From the NCBI RefSeq assembly GCF_029504575.1, contig NZ_JAQFII010000001.1, positions 3,789,001 to 3,853,000 of the forward strand: a stretch of DNA of 64,000 bases, written 5' to 3'. Below, one piece after another: positions 17,599 through 26,856 of the stretch (positions are counted from its first letter, which is position 1; each line of letters begins with the position of its first letter). Made by a program: the position numbers and the translations under genes. The notes beneath the pieces were generated by a model, which was not told where the DNA came from, ran no database searches, and saw only the letters and a list, made by a program, of their open reading frames with translations. The stretch comes from Streptomyces sp. SPB162 (lineage in GTDB: Bacteria; Actinomycetota; Actinomycetes; Streptomycetales; Streptomycetaceae).

Positions 17599-19848
17599 TC
17601 AAGCATGCAGGGGCAGCTCACACCAGACGGCCTTGCCGCCGCCAGGGGTGCGACGCGAGCCCCAGGCCGAACCGATAGTCGCGATGACCGCGATACCGCG
17701 GCCGGAATCGTCGGTCGGCCCGGCGTGGTGGCGGCGTGGCAGGTGGTCGTCCCCGTCGGTCACCTCCACGATCAGGCGGCGATCGGTTCGGCGCAGCCGG
17801 AGCCTCATGGGTGGGGAGCCGTGCTGGAGGGCGTTCGCGACGAGCTCGCTCGCGGCCAGCACGCCGAGGTCAACCTGCTCGACCGGGAGGTGCCAGGAGG
17901 TCAGGACGCTCCGGGCGAAGGCTCGGGCGCTCGGGGCCGCCTCGAAGCCGCCGAGGAGCTCCAGCGCGGCGTTGTGGAAAAGCTGCGCATCCAACCCCGT
18001 GCGGGCGGGCTGCTGGAGGACCATCACAGCGACGTCGTCATCGTGATGCTCCTCCGCCCCCAGGGCACGCATCAGCAGGTCGCAGACGGCGGCCGGGGTG
18101 CCCTGAGCACGGGAGAGAGCGCGTTCCAGGGTGGCCACGCCTTCGTCGATGTCATTGCCCCGCCAACCGACCAGGCCGTCCGTGTAGAGGACGGCCGTGG
18201 AACCGGAGCCCAGCGCGATGGTGCCCGAGGAGTACAGCCAGCCGCCGGTCCCCAAGGGCGGACCGGCGGGTTCGAGGGCCCGGCGGACCGTGCCGCCCGC
18301 GTAGCGCACCAGGACGGGTAGGTGCCCGGCGGACGCGTAGACAAGCTGTTCCTCGTTCGGGTCATGGACCGCGTACACACAGGTGGCGATCTGTCCGGCG
18401 ACGATCTCGGCGGCCAGTCCGTCGAGGAGCTGGAGGACCTCGTGCGGCGGCAGGTCCAGGCGGGCGTACGCCCGGACAGCGGCACGCAGCTGACCCATGG
18501 CCGCGGCCGCGTGGACTCCACCTCCCATCACGTCGCCGATGACGAAGGCCGTACGGCAGGCTCCCAAGGCGATGACGTCGTACCAGTCGCCACCGACTCT
18601 GGCTCCACTGCGGCCGGGCTGGTAGATGGCGGCGATGCGCAGGTCGTCGGACTGCTCGAGGTCCTGCGGAAGGAGAGAGCGCTGGAGAGTGACAGCGGTC
18701 GACCGCTGGTCACTCTCGACGAGCGCGAGCCGCTCACGCAGTTCCGCGACGATCTCGTCGGAGTGGGGATCGCGCCCCTCGGCCATCCTGCTTCGCTGCC
18801 CGTAGGAGTTGTTCAGGGTTGTCCGGAACAACCCCCGGTGGACGTCTCCCGCGATGTGAACCCGGGCGGAAGCATCGCGGTCCGAGGCGAGACCCAGTTC
18901 ATCCGCGGCGTCCTGCACGGCCTCCTGTTCGCGATCCAGGGCATCGTCCGCCTGTGCCAGGATCTCGTCGATCTGATCAAGCGCACGATCACCACCCAGC
19001 CCTTCGTGAGCCACGAGGTCGGAGGGGGCGGCAGGAAGGACTTCGGCATCGCTGCCCGGCGGCCTTTGTCCGGCATCCAGCAGATACGCCTCCAGCGTCT
19101 GGACACGACGGGCAGCGAGATCGGCAATGCGGTGGGCTTCGTCACGTTGCCTGACAGCGCGTTCCAGTTGGACGCTGAGGCGCACCTCTTGGCCACGTGC
19201 ACGTTCAAGCTGCGGACGAAATACCCGCGCCGGGTCACCCGAGGACACGCCGACGCCCGTGAGTGCGTCCACACGGCGCGACAACTCCGCGACTTTGGCC
19301 TGCGACTGGCCCAGTACGAGGAACAACATCGAAGCGATCCTGAGAGCCTGCTGACGCCCCTGCTCGCTCGCGTCGTATGCCTGGCGCGCCCGGACAAGGT
19401 CCCGATAGACCTGGATCGTGCGTTCCTTCTCCTCAATGAGTTCACGGGGCGAAACAACCGGGCGCCCGTCCGAATCGACGGAAGTCGGGGCCGTGTCGGC
19501 CTTATCCCAGAAGGCTCGCGCGGTGCGCACTCGTGCGAGTCCCTGCTCTCCCGACTCGTCCGGGAAGCACACATCCGCGATGGCCTCCACCAGATCCCAG
19601 CTCAGGCATTCACCTGACAACTGGATACGTAAGCGGCGGAGGTCCGGCACCGTCCTGCTCTCGAAATGTTCAAGGGTCAGGCGGCCTTGGACCTCGCGGA
19701 CACTCAACCCGGCTTCATCGATCCACCCTCGCATCATGCGCACCAATGCGTTGGCTTCGACGCTGGCACCTTTGGGCGCCGACCAGGGACGTCCCGGGCG
19801 ATTCTGTCCCTCTCCCACCGCTACCCCCACCGAATAGTTCCGCGACAA
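17599..19848 (-). CDS. SpoIIE family PP2C phosphatase with C-terminal HATPase domain
   Basis: 749 residues. N-terminal domain 28-100 (EANALVRMMRGWIDEAGLSVREVQGRL...) resembles the HTH-like entry domain of several actinomycete signalling proteins. Coiled coils follow (about 135-320). A SpoIIE/PP2C domain (about 385-612) has metal-site residues in RVGGDWYDVI, IGDV, LYTDGLV and HDDDVAVMV. A HATPase_c domain (about 635-749) has SELVANALQHG, Asp698 and GRGIAVI. Such proteins dephosphorylate anti-anti-sigma factors and may also phosphorylate them, so they act as sigma switches. Odd point: the usual GDV(x)GHG motif reads GDVMGGG. Confidence 0.9.
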   Translation of the reverse strand: MSRNYSVGVAVGEGQNRPGRPWSAPKGASVEANALVRMMRGWIDEAGLSVREVQGRLTLEHFESRTVPDLRRLRIQLSGECLSWDLVEAIADVCFPDESGEQGLARVRTARAFWDKADTAPTSVDSDGRPVVSPRELIEEKERTIQVYRDLVRARQAYDASEQGRQQALRIASMLFLVLGQSQAKVAELSRRVDALTGVGVSSGDPARVFRPQLERARGQEVRLSVQLERAVRQRDEAHRIADLAARRVQTLEAYLLDAGQRPPGSDAEVLPAAPSDLVAHEGLGGDRALDQIDEILAQADDALDREQEAVQDAADELGLASDRDASARVHIAGDVHRGLFRTTLNNSYGQRSRMAEGRDPHSDEIVAELRERLALVESDQRSTAVTLQRSLLPQDLEQSDDLRIAAIYQPGRSGARVGGDWYDVIALGACRTAFVIGDVMGGGVHAAAAMGQLRAAVRAYARLDLPPHEVLQLLDGLAAEIVAGQIATCVYAVHDPNEEQLVYASAGHLPVLVRYAGGTVRRALEPAGPPLGTGGWLYSSGTIALGSGSTAVLYTDGLVGWRGNDIDEGVATLERALSRAQGTPAAVCDLLMRALGAEEHHDDDVAVMVLQQPARTGLDAQLFHNAALELLGGFEAAPSARAFARSVLTSWHLPVEQVDLGVLAASELVANALQHGSPPMRLRLRRTDRRLIVEVTDGDDHLPRRHHAGPTDDSGRGIAVIATIGSAWGSRRTPGGGKAVWCELPLHA

Positions 19849-19961
19849 CCCGCCGTTGTCGCCCGAACAACATCCAACCGGTCCTATCAGGCACGGCGCA
19901 GCCGGATCGTGTACTCACCCGAGCGGAAGCCCGCCGCGGGAACCGGGATCGGAGACTGCTC

Positions 19962-20165
19962 GTGCACCTCACTCACGCTGGACTACTTCTCGTCACTCTG
20001 CTGGTGATCAGCCTGTTGGCCATGGGAGCAGCCGGCGCGGCGGTGGCTCTCGCTCGTTGGGACGGACACACGGTGCCCGCCTCGATCTGTCGAGGGGGCA
20101 TCGCCTTCGCGGGCACCATGACCCTCGGGGCGTCACTGGCCGGTCTCTTTTTGATGCTCAGGTGA
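19962..20165 (+). CDS. small two-helix membrane protein
   Basis: 67 residues from a GTG at 19962 with GGAG seven bases upstream. Two hydrophobic segments (GLLLVTLLVISLLAMGAAGAAVALA and GGIAFAGTMTLGASLAGLFLML) flank a short loop. I recognise no family. It is divergent from the SpoIIE gene, with about 110 bases between them. GTG start and short length make it moderately uncertain. Confidence 0.5.
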   Translation: MHLTHAGLLLVTLLVISLLAMGAAGAAVALARWDGHTVPASICRGGIAFAGTMTLGASLAGLFLMLR

Positions 20166-20389
20166 GACCGGGAGCCGGATTCCCTTTGCCACCCGTCCAC
20201 CAACGAAATCGCCCGTGAGATCGCAACGGGCCATGGGCGGGGAGAGGTGGTGAGGCCCCGGCCTCGTCGTCGCACGAACCGGTGCGGGGGCGCGGAGCCC
20301 GTGCAGCGGAGCGCCTGCGGGCTCGCGGGTGGGCGCCCGGTGGGATCTCAGCGGGCGCTGGGGCGACACTGAGACATTTCTAACCAGAG

Positions 20390-20417
20390 TTGTCGCACTC
20401 TTTGGCCATTCGATACT
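20390..20417 (+). promoter_or_regulatory. predicted promoter of the polyglutamate-type cluster
   Basis: In the AT-richer part of a 380-base gap (20166-20545), TTGTCG (20390-20395) and GATACT (20412-20417) are 16 bases apart, near the vegetative consensus. Transcription would start near 20424, giving a leader of about 120 bases to the GTG at 20546. The rest of the gap shows no gene. Confidence 0.5.
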
Positions 20418-20545
20418 TAAAAGTGATCAGATTCGCCGTTTCGTCCGGGACACTGCAACGTCGAACCTCATACCCGCCGCAGCTTGCCCAACTGCATGCC
20501 GTCCACATGATTGTGCGCGAAGCGCGCCCCCAGAAGGAGCCCCTT

Positions 20546-22816
20546 GTGGTCAGCGCTTCGCGCGCACCGGTCCGTCGCCACCGCATCAGGCGGCGGGCGG
20601 ACATGCCTCTGCTCGGTGGGATCCGGCCGCCGGTCGCCGCGCTGCTGGTGCTCCTGCTGTCGGTGGCGGCGGCCACCGCCCTGATCCTCGGCCGGACGGA
20701 TTCCTCCAGCGTGTCCCGGGCGGTGCTGGCCTCGCAGCAGCACGTGGCCGAGGACGGGGCGACCGCGCTGCGCGCCTCGCTCGACGAATCCACCAGCGAC
20801 CTGCAGCGCGCCGCCGCACTGGCGAACGCCGCCACGCCCGCCGCACCGGACGAGGTGCTCTCCACCCTCGGATCCGTCTACCAGAAGTGGCGCGGCACCG
20901 CGGTGGTGGACCCGTCCAGCGGGGCGCTGTTGGCCTCCCGGGGCGAGAACGTCCCCCTGGCCACCGTCGACGTCAAAGCGCTGCCCGCGGGGCTGCCGCC
21001 GCGTCTGGTCACCACCAAGTCCGGGGAGACCCGGCTGCTGGTCTTCGCGGTGCTCAGCCAGCCGGCCGGGAAGCGGCTGCTGATCGCCTCGGACACCTTG
21101 AGCGTGCCGAGCATCACCACCGGCGACGGCCGCTCGCTCATCGTCCTCGACGCGTCGGGCACCATCCTCGCGTCCAACGGACCGGACGCCCGGGGCAAGG
21201 CCGCCCGCCAGCTCTCCGTCGACGCCGCCCGCAGCGCCCATGGCAAGCGTCCCTCCGAGACCGCGGCCTCCGGCGGGTTCGACAGCCCCAGTGGGAGCCT
21301 GCTGGGGGAGACGGCCAACGGACGCCGCACCGTGGCGGGGTACGCCTCCATCACCTCCGGGATCGACGCCAACGGCAAGAGCGCACAGCAGAAGGCCGCC
21401 AGCTCCGGGCGGCTCGGCCTCAGCGTCCTCACCACGGTGCAGGTTCCGCAGGACGGGGCGGCGCGCGACCACCGGCTCTTCGCCGTCATCGCCGCCGGTG
21501 TGCTGCTGTTCCTGGCCGCCGCGGTCACCTGGGTGCTGTACGCCGTGCTGCAGCGACCGCTGCTGCGGCTGCACCTCGAAGCGCGCCGGCTCGCCCGCGG
21601 TGAGCTGTCCCGGCCGGTCGACGCGCCCCGGTTCGCCGAGTCCGCCCGGATCGGTGCCGCCCTGGAGTCGATGCGCCGCGAGCTGACCGGCGCGCCATCA
21701 CATCCCGCCCCCAGGGCGCGCACGGGCAGGGGTCTGGGCGGGACCCGGACCGTCCTGATCGTGTGCGGCGTCGTACTGCTGTCCTGGGCCGCGCCGTTGC
21801 TCTTCCTGTTCAACCGGGCCGAGCAGGTGGCTGTGATTCCGCAGCAGCTCGTCACCGACCAGCGGCAGCGCACCGAGACCGCCGCGGACCGGGTCCGCGA
21901 AGGGCTCAACGAGGGGTACGCGGACGTCGCCGCCATCGCGACCGTGGTCGGGGACGGAGCCAGCGCCGAACAGGCGCACAGCGTCCTGGTGAGCACCCTG
22001 GCCGCGCACGCCCGCTACCGCTCCTTGTACGTGGTGGACCAGAACGGGGCGGTCGTGACGCAGGCCGGCGACTCCCCGCACACCCCGACGGGTCTGCGGA
22101 CGAAGCACGGCGTGGGCCTCGTGGACGACACCCTCACCCAGCCGGTCATCGCCGCGCGGGCGCCGGTCGCGGGCAAGACGCGACGCACCGTCGTCGGGGA
22201 GTTCGACATCCCCTACCTGGGCGCCATCATGGACCGGCCCGGGCTGGGCAAGGTGTGGCTGGTCGACGCCGACGACCGCATCGTCGCCTCCAACCAAGGG
22301 TTCCGCGCCTTCCAGGGCCTGCACTCGGGCCGTCTGGAGAGCCTGGCGAAATCCGCCACCAGCAAGTCCTCCGGGGCGCTGTTGACCAACGGCCAGCACG
22401 CCCTGGCGGCCGCCGCGCCGCTCACCGGCGGGGGCGAGGCCAACGCTCTGAAGACCTGGCACGTGGTCTCCGAGCAGCCCGCCGGGTGGCTGGACCTGCC
22501 GGAGTACGTGGCCCAGCGGCGCACCATGCTGGCCGGAATGCTGGGGCTGGCGGCGGCGGCGACCTGTCTGGGCTGGCTGCACATCGTGATCGTCCGGCCC
22601 CTGCGGGCCCTGGCCGACAGCGCCGAAGCGCTCGCGGGCGGGGACCGCAAGACCGTGCTGTACCCCGCACACCATGACGAGGTCGGCTCTGTGGTCCGCA
22701 GCCTGGAGCTGATCCGGCAGCAACTCGTGGAGCGGCACCGGGGCCACACCGCCCCCCGCGTCCCCCGCCCGCGGACCGCCCACGCCGGCCGCAACGCGCG
22801 CAGACCGCACGCCTAG
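20546..22816 (+). CDS. duplicated TM-sensor-TM-HAMP membrane protein
   Basis: 756 residues from a GTG at 20546 with GGAG six bases upstream; earlier ATGs fall at or before the predicted promoter. The order is: TM1 (about 28-50), extracytoplasmic cache-like domain, TM2 (about 315-340), HAMP-like segment, TM3 (about 400-425), second extracytoplasmic domain with VVDQNGAVVTQ, TM4 (about 655-675), HAMP (VRPLRALADSAEALAGGD...HHDEVGSVVRSLELIRQQL), then a short basic tail. So one sensor module is repeated twice. No kinase, cyclase, methyl-accepting or phosphatase output domain follows. It is first in the cluster with pgsB/pgsC; a sensing or scaffold role is inferred only from position. Confidence 0.85.
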   Translation: MVSASRAPVRRHRIRRRADMPLLGGIRPPVAALLVLLLSVAAATALILGRTDSSSVSRAVLASQQHVAEDGATALRASLDESTSDLQRAAALANAATPAAPDEVLSTLGSVYQKWRGTAVVDPSSGALLASRGENVPLATVDVKALPAGLPPRLVTTKSGETRLLVFAVLSQPAGKRLLIASDTLSVPSITTGDGRSLIVLDASGTILASNGPDARGKAARQLSVDAARSAHGKRPSETAASGGFDSPSGSLLGETANGRRTVAGYASITSGIDANGKSAQQKAASSGRLGLSVLTTVQVPQDGAARDHRLFAVIAAGVLLFLAAAVTWVLYAVLQRPLLRLHLEARRLARGELSRPVDAPRFAESARIGAALESMRRELTGAPSHPAPRARTGRGLGGTRTVLIVCGVVLLSWAAPLLFLFNRAEQVAVIPQQLVTDQRQRTETAADRVREGLNEGYADVAAIATVVGDGASAEQAHSVLVSTLAAHARYRSLYVVDQNGAVVTQAGDSPHTPTGLRTKHGVGLVDDTLTQPVIAARAPVAGKTRRTVVGEFDIPYLGAIMDRPGLGKVWLVDADDRIVASNQGFRAFQGLHSGRLESLAKSATSKSSGALLTNGQHALAAAAPLTGGGEANALKTWHVVSEQPAGWLDLPEYVAQRRTMLAGMLGLAAAATCLGWLHIVIVRPLRALADSAEALAGGDRKTVLYPAHHDEVGSVVRSLELIRQQLVERHRGHTAPRVPRPRTAHAGRNARRPHA

Positions 22817-22888
22817 CGTCCGGCCGTACGCACGCCCGGCGTCCGCCCGTCCCGCACACCGACCTCACCGAGAAGACACCGAGACCCT

Positions 22889-24124
22889 GTGCTGTTCCTC
22901 TACTGCGTCCTGCTGATCTGCTGCACCGTGCTGCTCGTGGCCGGCGTCGTCGAGCAGCGGCGGCACTTCGTCAACCTCGACCAGATACCCACCCGGGTGC
23001 TGGTCAACGGCATCCGCGGCAAGTCCTCCATCACCCGCCTGTGCGCGGGCGCGCTGCGCGGCGGTGGCCTGGTGACCGTGGCCAAGACCACCGGTACCGC
23101 CGCCCGCTTCATCCACCCGGACGCGACCGAGGAGCCGGTCTACCGCAAGTTCGGGATCGCCAACGTGGTGGAGCAGATCGGCATCGTGCGCCGGGCCGCG
23201 AGCTACCGGCCGGACGCGCTGGTCATCGAGTGCATGGCCGTCATGCCCGCGCTCCAAGAGGTCAACCAGACCAAGCTGATCCGCTCGACGATCGGTGTGC
23301 TGTGCAACGTCCGTGAGGACCATCTCGCCGAGATGGGCCCGACCCTGGACGACGTGGCGCGCTCACTGTCGCGCTCCATGCCGGTCGGCGGGATCTGCGT
23401 CACCGCCGAACGCGACCGCTTCCCCATCCTCCAGGAGGAGGCCGCCGACCGGAACTGCGAGCTGATCCTCGTGGAGCCGGAGACCGTCAGCGACGCGGAG
23501 CTGCGCGGATTCTCGTGGTTCACGTTCAAGGAGAACGTCGCGATCGCCCTGAAGGTGGCCGAGCTGCTCGGCGTCGACCGGGACGTGGCCCTGCAGGGGA
23601 TGTACGACGCACCGCCGGACCCGGGCGTGCTGTCGGTGGAGCGCTACACGACGCCGGACGGCAAGCGGCTGCGCTTCGCCAACGTCTTCGCCGCCAACGA
23701 CCCCGAGTCGACGCTGATGAACGTGAACCAGCTGCTGTCACTGGGCGCGATCCACCGACCCCTGCACGTCGTGATCAACTGCCGTCCGGACCGCGTCGAG
23801 CGCAACGGCCAGATGGGATCGATCATCCCGCAGCTGGACCCCGACACCGTCTTCCTCATCGGCCACCCGACCAAGAGTGCCCGTGACGGCATCCCGGCCG
23901 GCTGGTCGGGGCGCGTCGTCGATCTCGGCGGCGACCGGCGCGACCCGGCGGCCCTCACCGGCGAACTGCTGGCCGAGCTCGGCCCGGACTCGTCCCTGGT
24001 CGCCATCGGCAACATCCACGGCCAGGGCGAGCTGCTGCTCGAACACCTGGCGGAACTTCCCGCGGACGCCCCGGCCACCCCGACGGCCGCGACGGACTCG
24101 TACGGCTACGGAGAGCACCAGTGA
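22889..24124 (+). CDS. pgsB: poly-gamma-glutamate synthase subunit PgsB/CapB
   Basis: 411 residues from a GTG at 22889. One N-terminal membrane helix (LFLYCVLLICCTVLLVAGVV), then a Mur-ligase-like ATP-binding fold with the CapB loop NGIRGKSSITRL. Later family segments include CNVREDHLAEMGPT and NVFAANDPEST. PgsB with PgsC polymerises glutamate through the gamma-carboxyl by way of an acyl phosphate. It overlaps pgsC by 4 bases. No PgsA/CapA gene is visible in the window. The product could be another gamma-linked amino acid polymer; family assignment is strong, polymer identity is inferred. Confidence 0.92.
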   Translation: MLFLYCVLLICCTVLLVAGVVEQRRHFVNLDQIPTRVLVNGIRGKSSITRLCAGALRGGGLVTVAKTTGTAARFIHPDATEEPVYRKFGIANVVEQIGIVRRAASYRPDALVIECMAVMPALQEVNQTKLIRSTIGVLCNVREDHLAEMGPTLDDVARSLSRSMPVGGICVTAERDRFPILQEEAADRNCELILVEPETVSDAELRGFSWFTFKENVAIALKVAELLGVDRDVALQGMYDAPPDPGVLSVERYTTPDGKRLRFANVFAANDPESTLMNVNQLLSLGAIHRPLHVVINCRPDRVERNGQMGSIIPQLDPDTVFLIGHPTKSARDGIPAGWSGRVVDLGGDRRDPAALTGELLAELGPDSSLVAIGNIHGQGELLLEHLAELPADAPATPTAATDSYGYGEHQ

Positions 24125-24603
24125 TCCCCACCATCCTCACCCCCGAGATCGCCGCCATCGGCATCGCGCTGGGGCTCCTCTTCTCGCTGGTCTGCTACCT
24201 GACGACCAACCTCTCCCCGGGCGGCATGATCACCCCGGGCTGGCTCGCGCTGACCCTCATCGAAGACCTCCAGCGCGCCGCCATGGTCGTCGGCATCACG
24301 CTGCTGACCTACCTGTGCACCCGGCTCCTGCAGCGGAACGTGATCCTCTACGGAAAGCGGCTGTTCGCCGCGGTGGTCCTGACCGGCGTCGTGCTCCAGG
24401 CCGGCGTGTACCTGGTCATGCAGACGCAGTTCCCGTTGATGTACGCCAACCAGACGCTCGGCTTCATCGTGCCGGGCCTCATCGCCTATCAGCTGGAACG
24501 GCAGCCCAAGGGCGCCACCTTGCTGTCGGTGTCCACCGTCACCCTCGCCAACTACGTGGTGCTGATGTCCGGGCTGCTGCTCGGTCTGTTGCCCAGCGCG
24601 TGA
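24121..24603 (+). CDS. pgsC: poly-gamma-glutamate biosynthesis protein PgsC/CapC
   Basis: 160 residues, almost entirely hydrophobic with about five membrane helices. The family N terminus is seen: LLFSLVCYLTTNLSPGGMITPGWLAL. The GTG start overlaps the pgsB stop (GTGA), so it is translationally coupled. With PgsB it forms the minimal membrane synthase. Length fits the family (about 150). Confidence 0.92.
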   Translation: MIPTILTPEIAAIGIALGLLFSLVCYLTTNLSPGGMITPGWLALTLIEDLQRAAMVVGITLLTYLCTRLLQRNVILYGKRLFAAVVLTGVVLQAGVYLVMQTQFPLMYANQTLGFIVPGLIAYQLERQPKGATLLSVSTVTLANYVVLMSGLLLGLLPSA

Positions 24604-24628
24604 CCGTTCCCCGGACAGGAGTATGCCG

Positions 24629-25732
24629 ATGAGCCCGAAGAAGCGCCGCAGCAAGGGCCGCACCGCCCTGAACACGACCGTCCTCCTCGCGCTGCTCGCC
24701 ACGAGCGGCTGGCTGACGGTGGAGATGCGGCAGCGCGCCGACACCGGGCGACTGCCGGCGCTCGGCTCGCTGCGCGCCGACCCCACGGCCTCGGACGGCG
24801 CCACGGACGCACCGGCAGCGGCGGGCCGGGTGACGTACCTGCGTTTGACCCACCCGGCGCGCACCGTGGCGCGGGACAAGGACGGCGACGTTCTGGCCAC
24901 CTTCACCGACGGCGCCCGCACCGCCGTCCTGACCGGTCCCAGCCGTACCTTCGCCGAGCCGCGGACCACCCAGGCGACCGTGGTGACCGACAGCTGGGTG
25001 CGGTTGCTGCCGCGCGCCTGGACCAAGGGCGCCGAACAGCAGAAGTGGTTCACCACCTGGTTCCACAAGTACCTGGGCAGCACGGCCGAGGACGTGTTCG
25101 CGGTCGCCCTGCAGTACGGCGACGGCGCGAAGCCGGCGAAGAACGCCCTGGGCCAGCGCTTCCGGGGGGACTCCCAGTTCGGCCCGGTCGACGTGGTGAA
25201 CCAGCGCAAGGAGCAGTCCGACTTCTACGACTACCTCGGAGCGAGCTTCACGTTCAAGGACGGTCTGCGGGAGACCCCCGAGAAGAGCAAATACGGCTCC
25301 CTCGACTGCTCCGGCTTCGTCCGCATGGTCTACGGCTACCGCAGCGGCTACCTCCTGAACGCCACCGACCAGTCCACCGGCGCCGGACTGCCCCGCACCG
25401 CCAACGGCATCGCCACCGGCAAGCCCGGGCTGCCGATCCTGCCCCTCGTCAAGACCGGCAACACCACGAACCCCCTGTACTACTACGCCCGTCCTTCGAC
25501 CATCGACGCCCTGCAACCCGGCGACCTCGTCTTCTTCGAACTGGACAAGCGCACCGGGACCCGCCTGGACCACATGGCCATCTACCTCGGCCTGGACACC
25601 GACGGGCACGCCCGGTTCATCTCCAGCCGCAAGGAGGCCAACGGGCCCACCCTGGGCGACCTGGGCGGCGATTCCCGGTTGGACGGCGACGGTTTCTACG
25701 CCAAGTGGCTGCGCAGCGCCAAGCGGATCTGA
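24629..25732 (+). CDS. NlpC/P60 family hydrolase of the polyglutamate cluster
   Basis: 367 residues; the ATG at 24629 has AGGAG seven bases upstream, better placed than the ATG at 24623. One N-terminal membrane anchor (about 12-34), a ~180-residue middle region, then a C-terminal NlpC/P60 domain with catalytic Cys in SLDCSGFVRMVYG (about 227) and His in DHMAIYLG (about 315). NlpC/P60 enzymes cut gamma-glutamyl bonds in peptidoglycan. Coupled to pgsBC it could cut, release or anchor the gamma-linked polymer; that is inferred from context. Start lies 25 bases after pgsC. Confidence 0.85.
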   Translation: MSPKKRRSKGRTALNTTVLLALLATSGWLTVEMRQRADTGRLPALGSLRADPTASDGATDAPAAAGRVTYLRLTHPARTVARDKDGDVLATFTDGARTAVLTGPSRTFAEPRTTQATVVTDSWVRLLPRAWTKGAEQQKWFTTWFHKYLGSTAEDVFAVALQYGDGAKPAKNALGQRFRGDSQFGPVDVVNQRKEQSDFYDYLGASFTFKDGLRETPEKSKYGSLDCSGFVRMVYGYRSGYLLNATDQSTGAGLPRTANGIATGKPGLPILPLVKTGNTTNPLYYYARPSTIDALQPGDLVFFELDKRTGTRLDHMAIYLGLDTDGHARFISSRKEANGPTLGDLGGDSRLDGDGFYAKWLRSAKRI

Positions 25733-25772
25733 CGACGCCGCGGCGCGCACCCGCCGCGGAGGATGGGACCAC

Positions 25773-26732
25773 ATGCCCCTCGGGAACCCGAGCCCAGCAC
25801 TCCGGCGCGCGGCCCTGCCGGCCGCCCTGGCGCTGCTGGCGATGACCGCCATCGCCCTCGCCGTCGTCGTCCTCCCCCGTCCGCACGGAGCCCCGTCACC
25901 GGTCCGCACCAACACGAGCCCGCCACCGGTCGATCTGGTCGACCGGGTCGGCTCGTTCGTCGCGGGCTTCTCCGGGACCGACGGCTACCGCACTCCCGAT
26001 CCGGCCGAGCGCGCCCACCTGAGCCGGGGCGTCGAACTCGTCCTGAACGGCAGGACGGCCGCGGCACGCGAGGAACTGTCGAACATCGGTTTCACCGTGC
26101 GCGTCCTGCGCCTGACGGGATCGAACCGCCAGGTCGCCGAGGTGTCCGAGGAATCGGTCACGGAACAGGGCTGGGGACGGGTCTACGTCGATCTCAGCCG
26201 CCCGGCCCGCTGGAGCGTCCAGGTTCCCCATCCCCGCTCCGACCTGCGCAGCGAACTGATCGGCGCGGACCTGTTCGAACGCGTGCCGGGCGGCGTCCTG
26301 GTCCTCGCGGGCGCGCCGCGCGATGTCGGCCGGGGCAATGCCGCCGATGTCGCGCACCGCCGCGACAGCGCCTTCAACGCGGTCTGTGACCTGCTCGTCG
26401 CGCGCGGACTGCCCGCCGTCCAGGTGCACGGATTCGCCGACGAGAGCTCCCCGGGCCACGATGTCGTCGTCTCGCCGGGCGCCGCCGCCCCCGGCCCCGA
26501 CGTGCGGCGCGCCGCCGACCTGATCGCCGCGGCGGGAGAGCGCGTGTGCCGGGTCTGGGAGCAGTCGTGCGGCCGTCTCGAAGGCACCACCAACGTCCAG
26601 AGCGCCGCCGCCGTCGAGCACGGCGTCCCGTTCCTGCACATCGAGAACAGCCGCGGCGTCCGCGACGACGAGGCGGCCCGCGCCCGCGTCGCCGGGGCGC
26701 TGGCCGACGTGGTCGAGCGCTGGAACAGGTAG
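25773..26732 (+). CDS. exported predicted zinc-dependent hydrolase of the polyglutamate cluster
   Basis: 319 residues: membrane anchor or signal (about 12-34), then a single domain. Conserved-looking polar motifs suggest a metallocarboxypeptidase/amidohydrolase-like site: VPHPRSDLRSE (His153, Asp157, Glu161), DVAHRRDSAF (His195, Asp198), VQVHGF (His219) and LHIENS (Glu291). The spacing recalls enzymes with HxxE...H...E sites, including polyglutamate hydrolases and N-formylglutamate amidohydrolases, but I cannot assign a named family. Fifth gene in the plus-strand cluster, 40 bases after the NlpC/P60 gene. A role in trimming the polymer is a hypothesis. Confidence 0.65.
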   Translation: MPLGNPSPALRRAALPAALALLAMTAIALAVVVLPRPHGAPSPVRTNTSPPPVDLVDRVGSFVAGFSGTDGYRTPDPAERAHLSRGVELVLNGRTAAAREELSNIGFTVRVLRLTGSNRQVAEVSEESVTEQGWGRVYVDLSRPARWSVQVPHPRSDLRSELIGADLFERVPGGVLVLAGAPRDVGRGNAADVAHRRDSAFNAVCDLLVARGLPAVQVHGFADESSPGHDVVVSPGAAAPGPDVRRAADLIAAAGERVCRVWEQSCGRLEGTTNVQSAAAVEHGVPFLHIENSRGVRDDEAARARVAGALADVVERWNR

Positions 26733-26856
26733 TTCGCGGTCGGGATCGGTGGGGGACCCGGGGAGGTCGTGTCGTGGGGTGTGGGGGTGTCGTACGCTGC
26801 CGGGGCTATGGCTTGGTCCGCTGGGTGGGTCGCGAGAGGTTGACGGCGCAGAGCTG

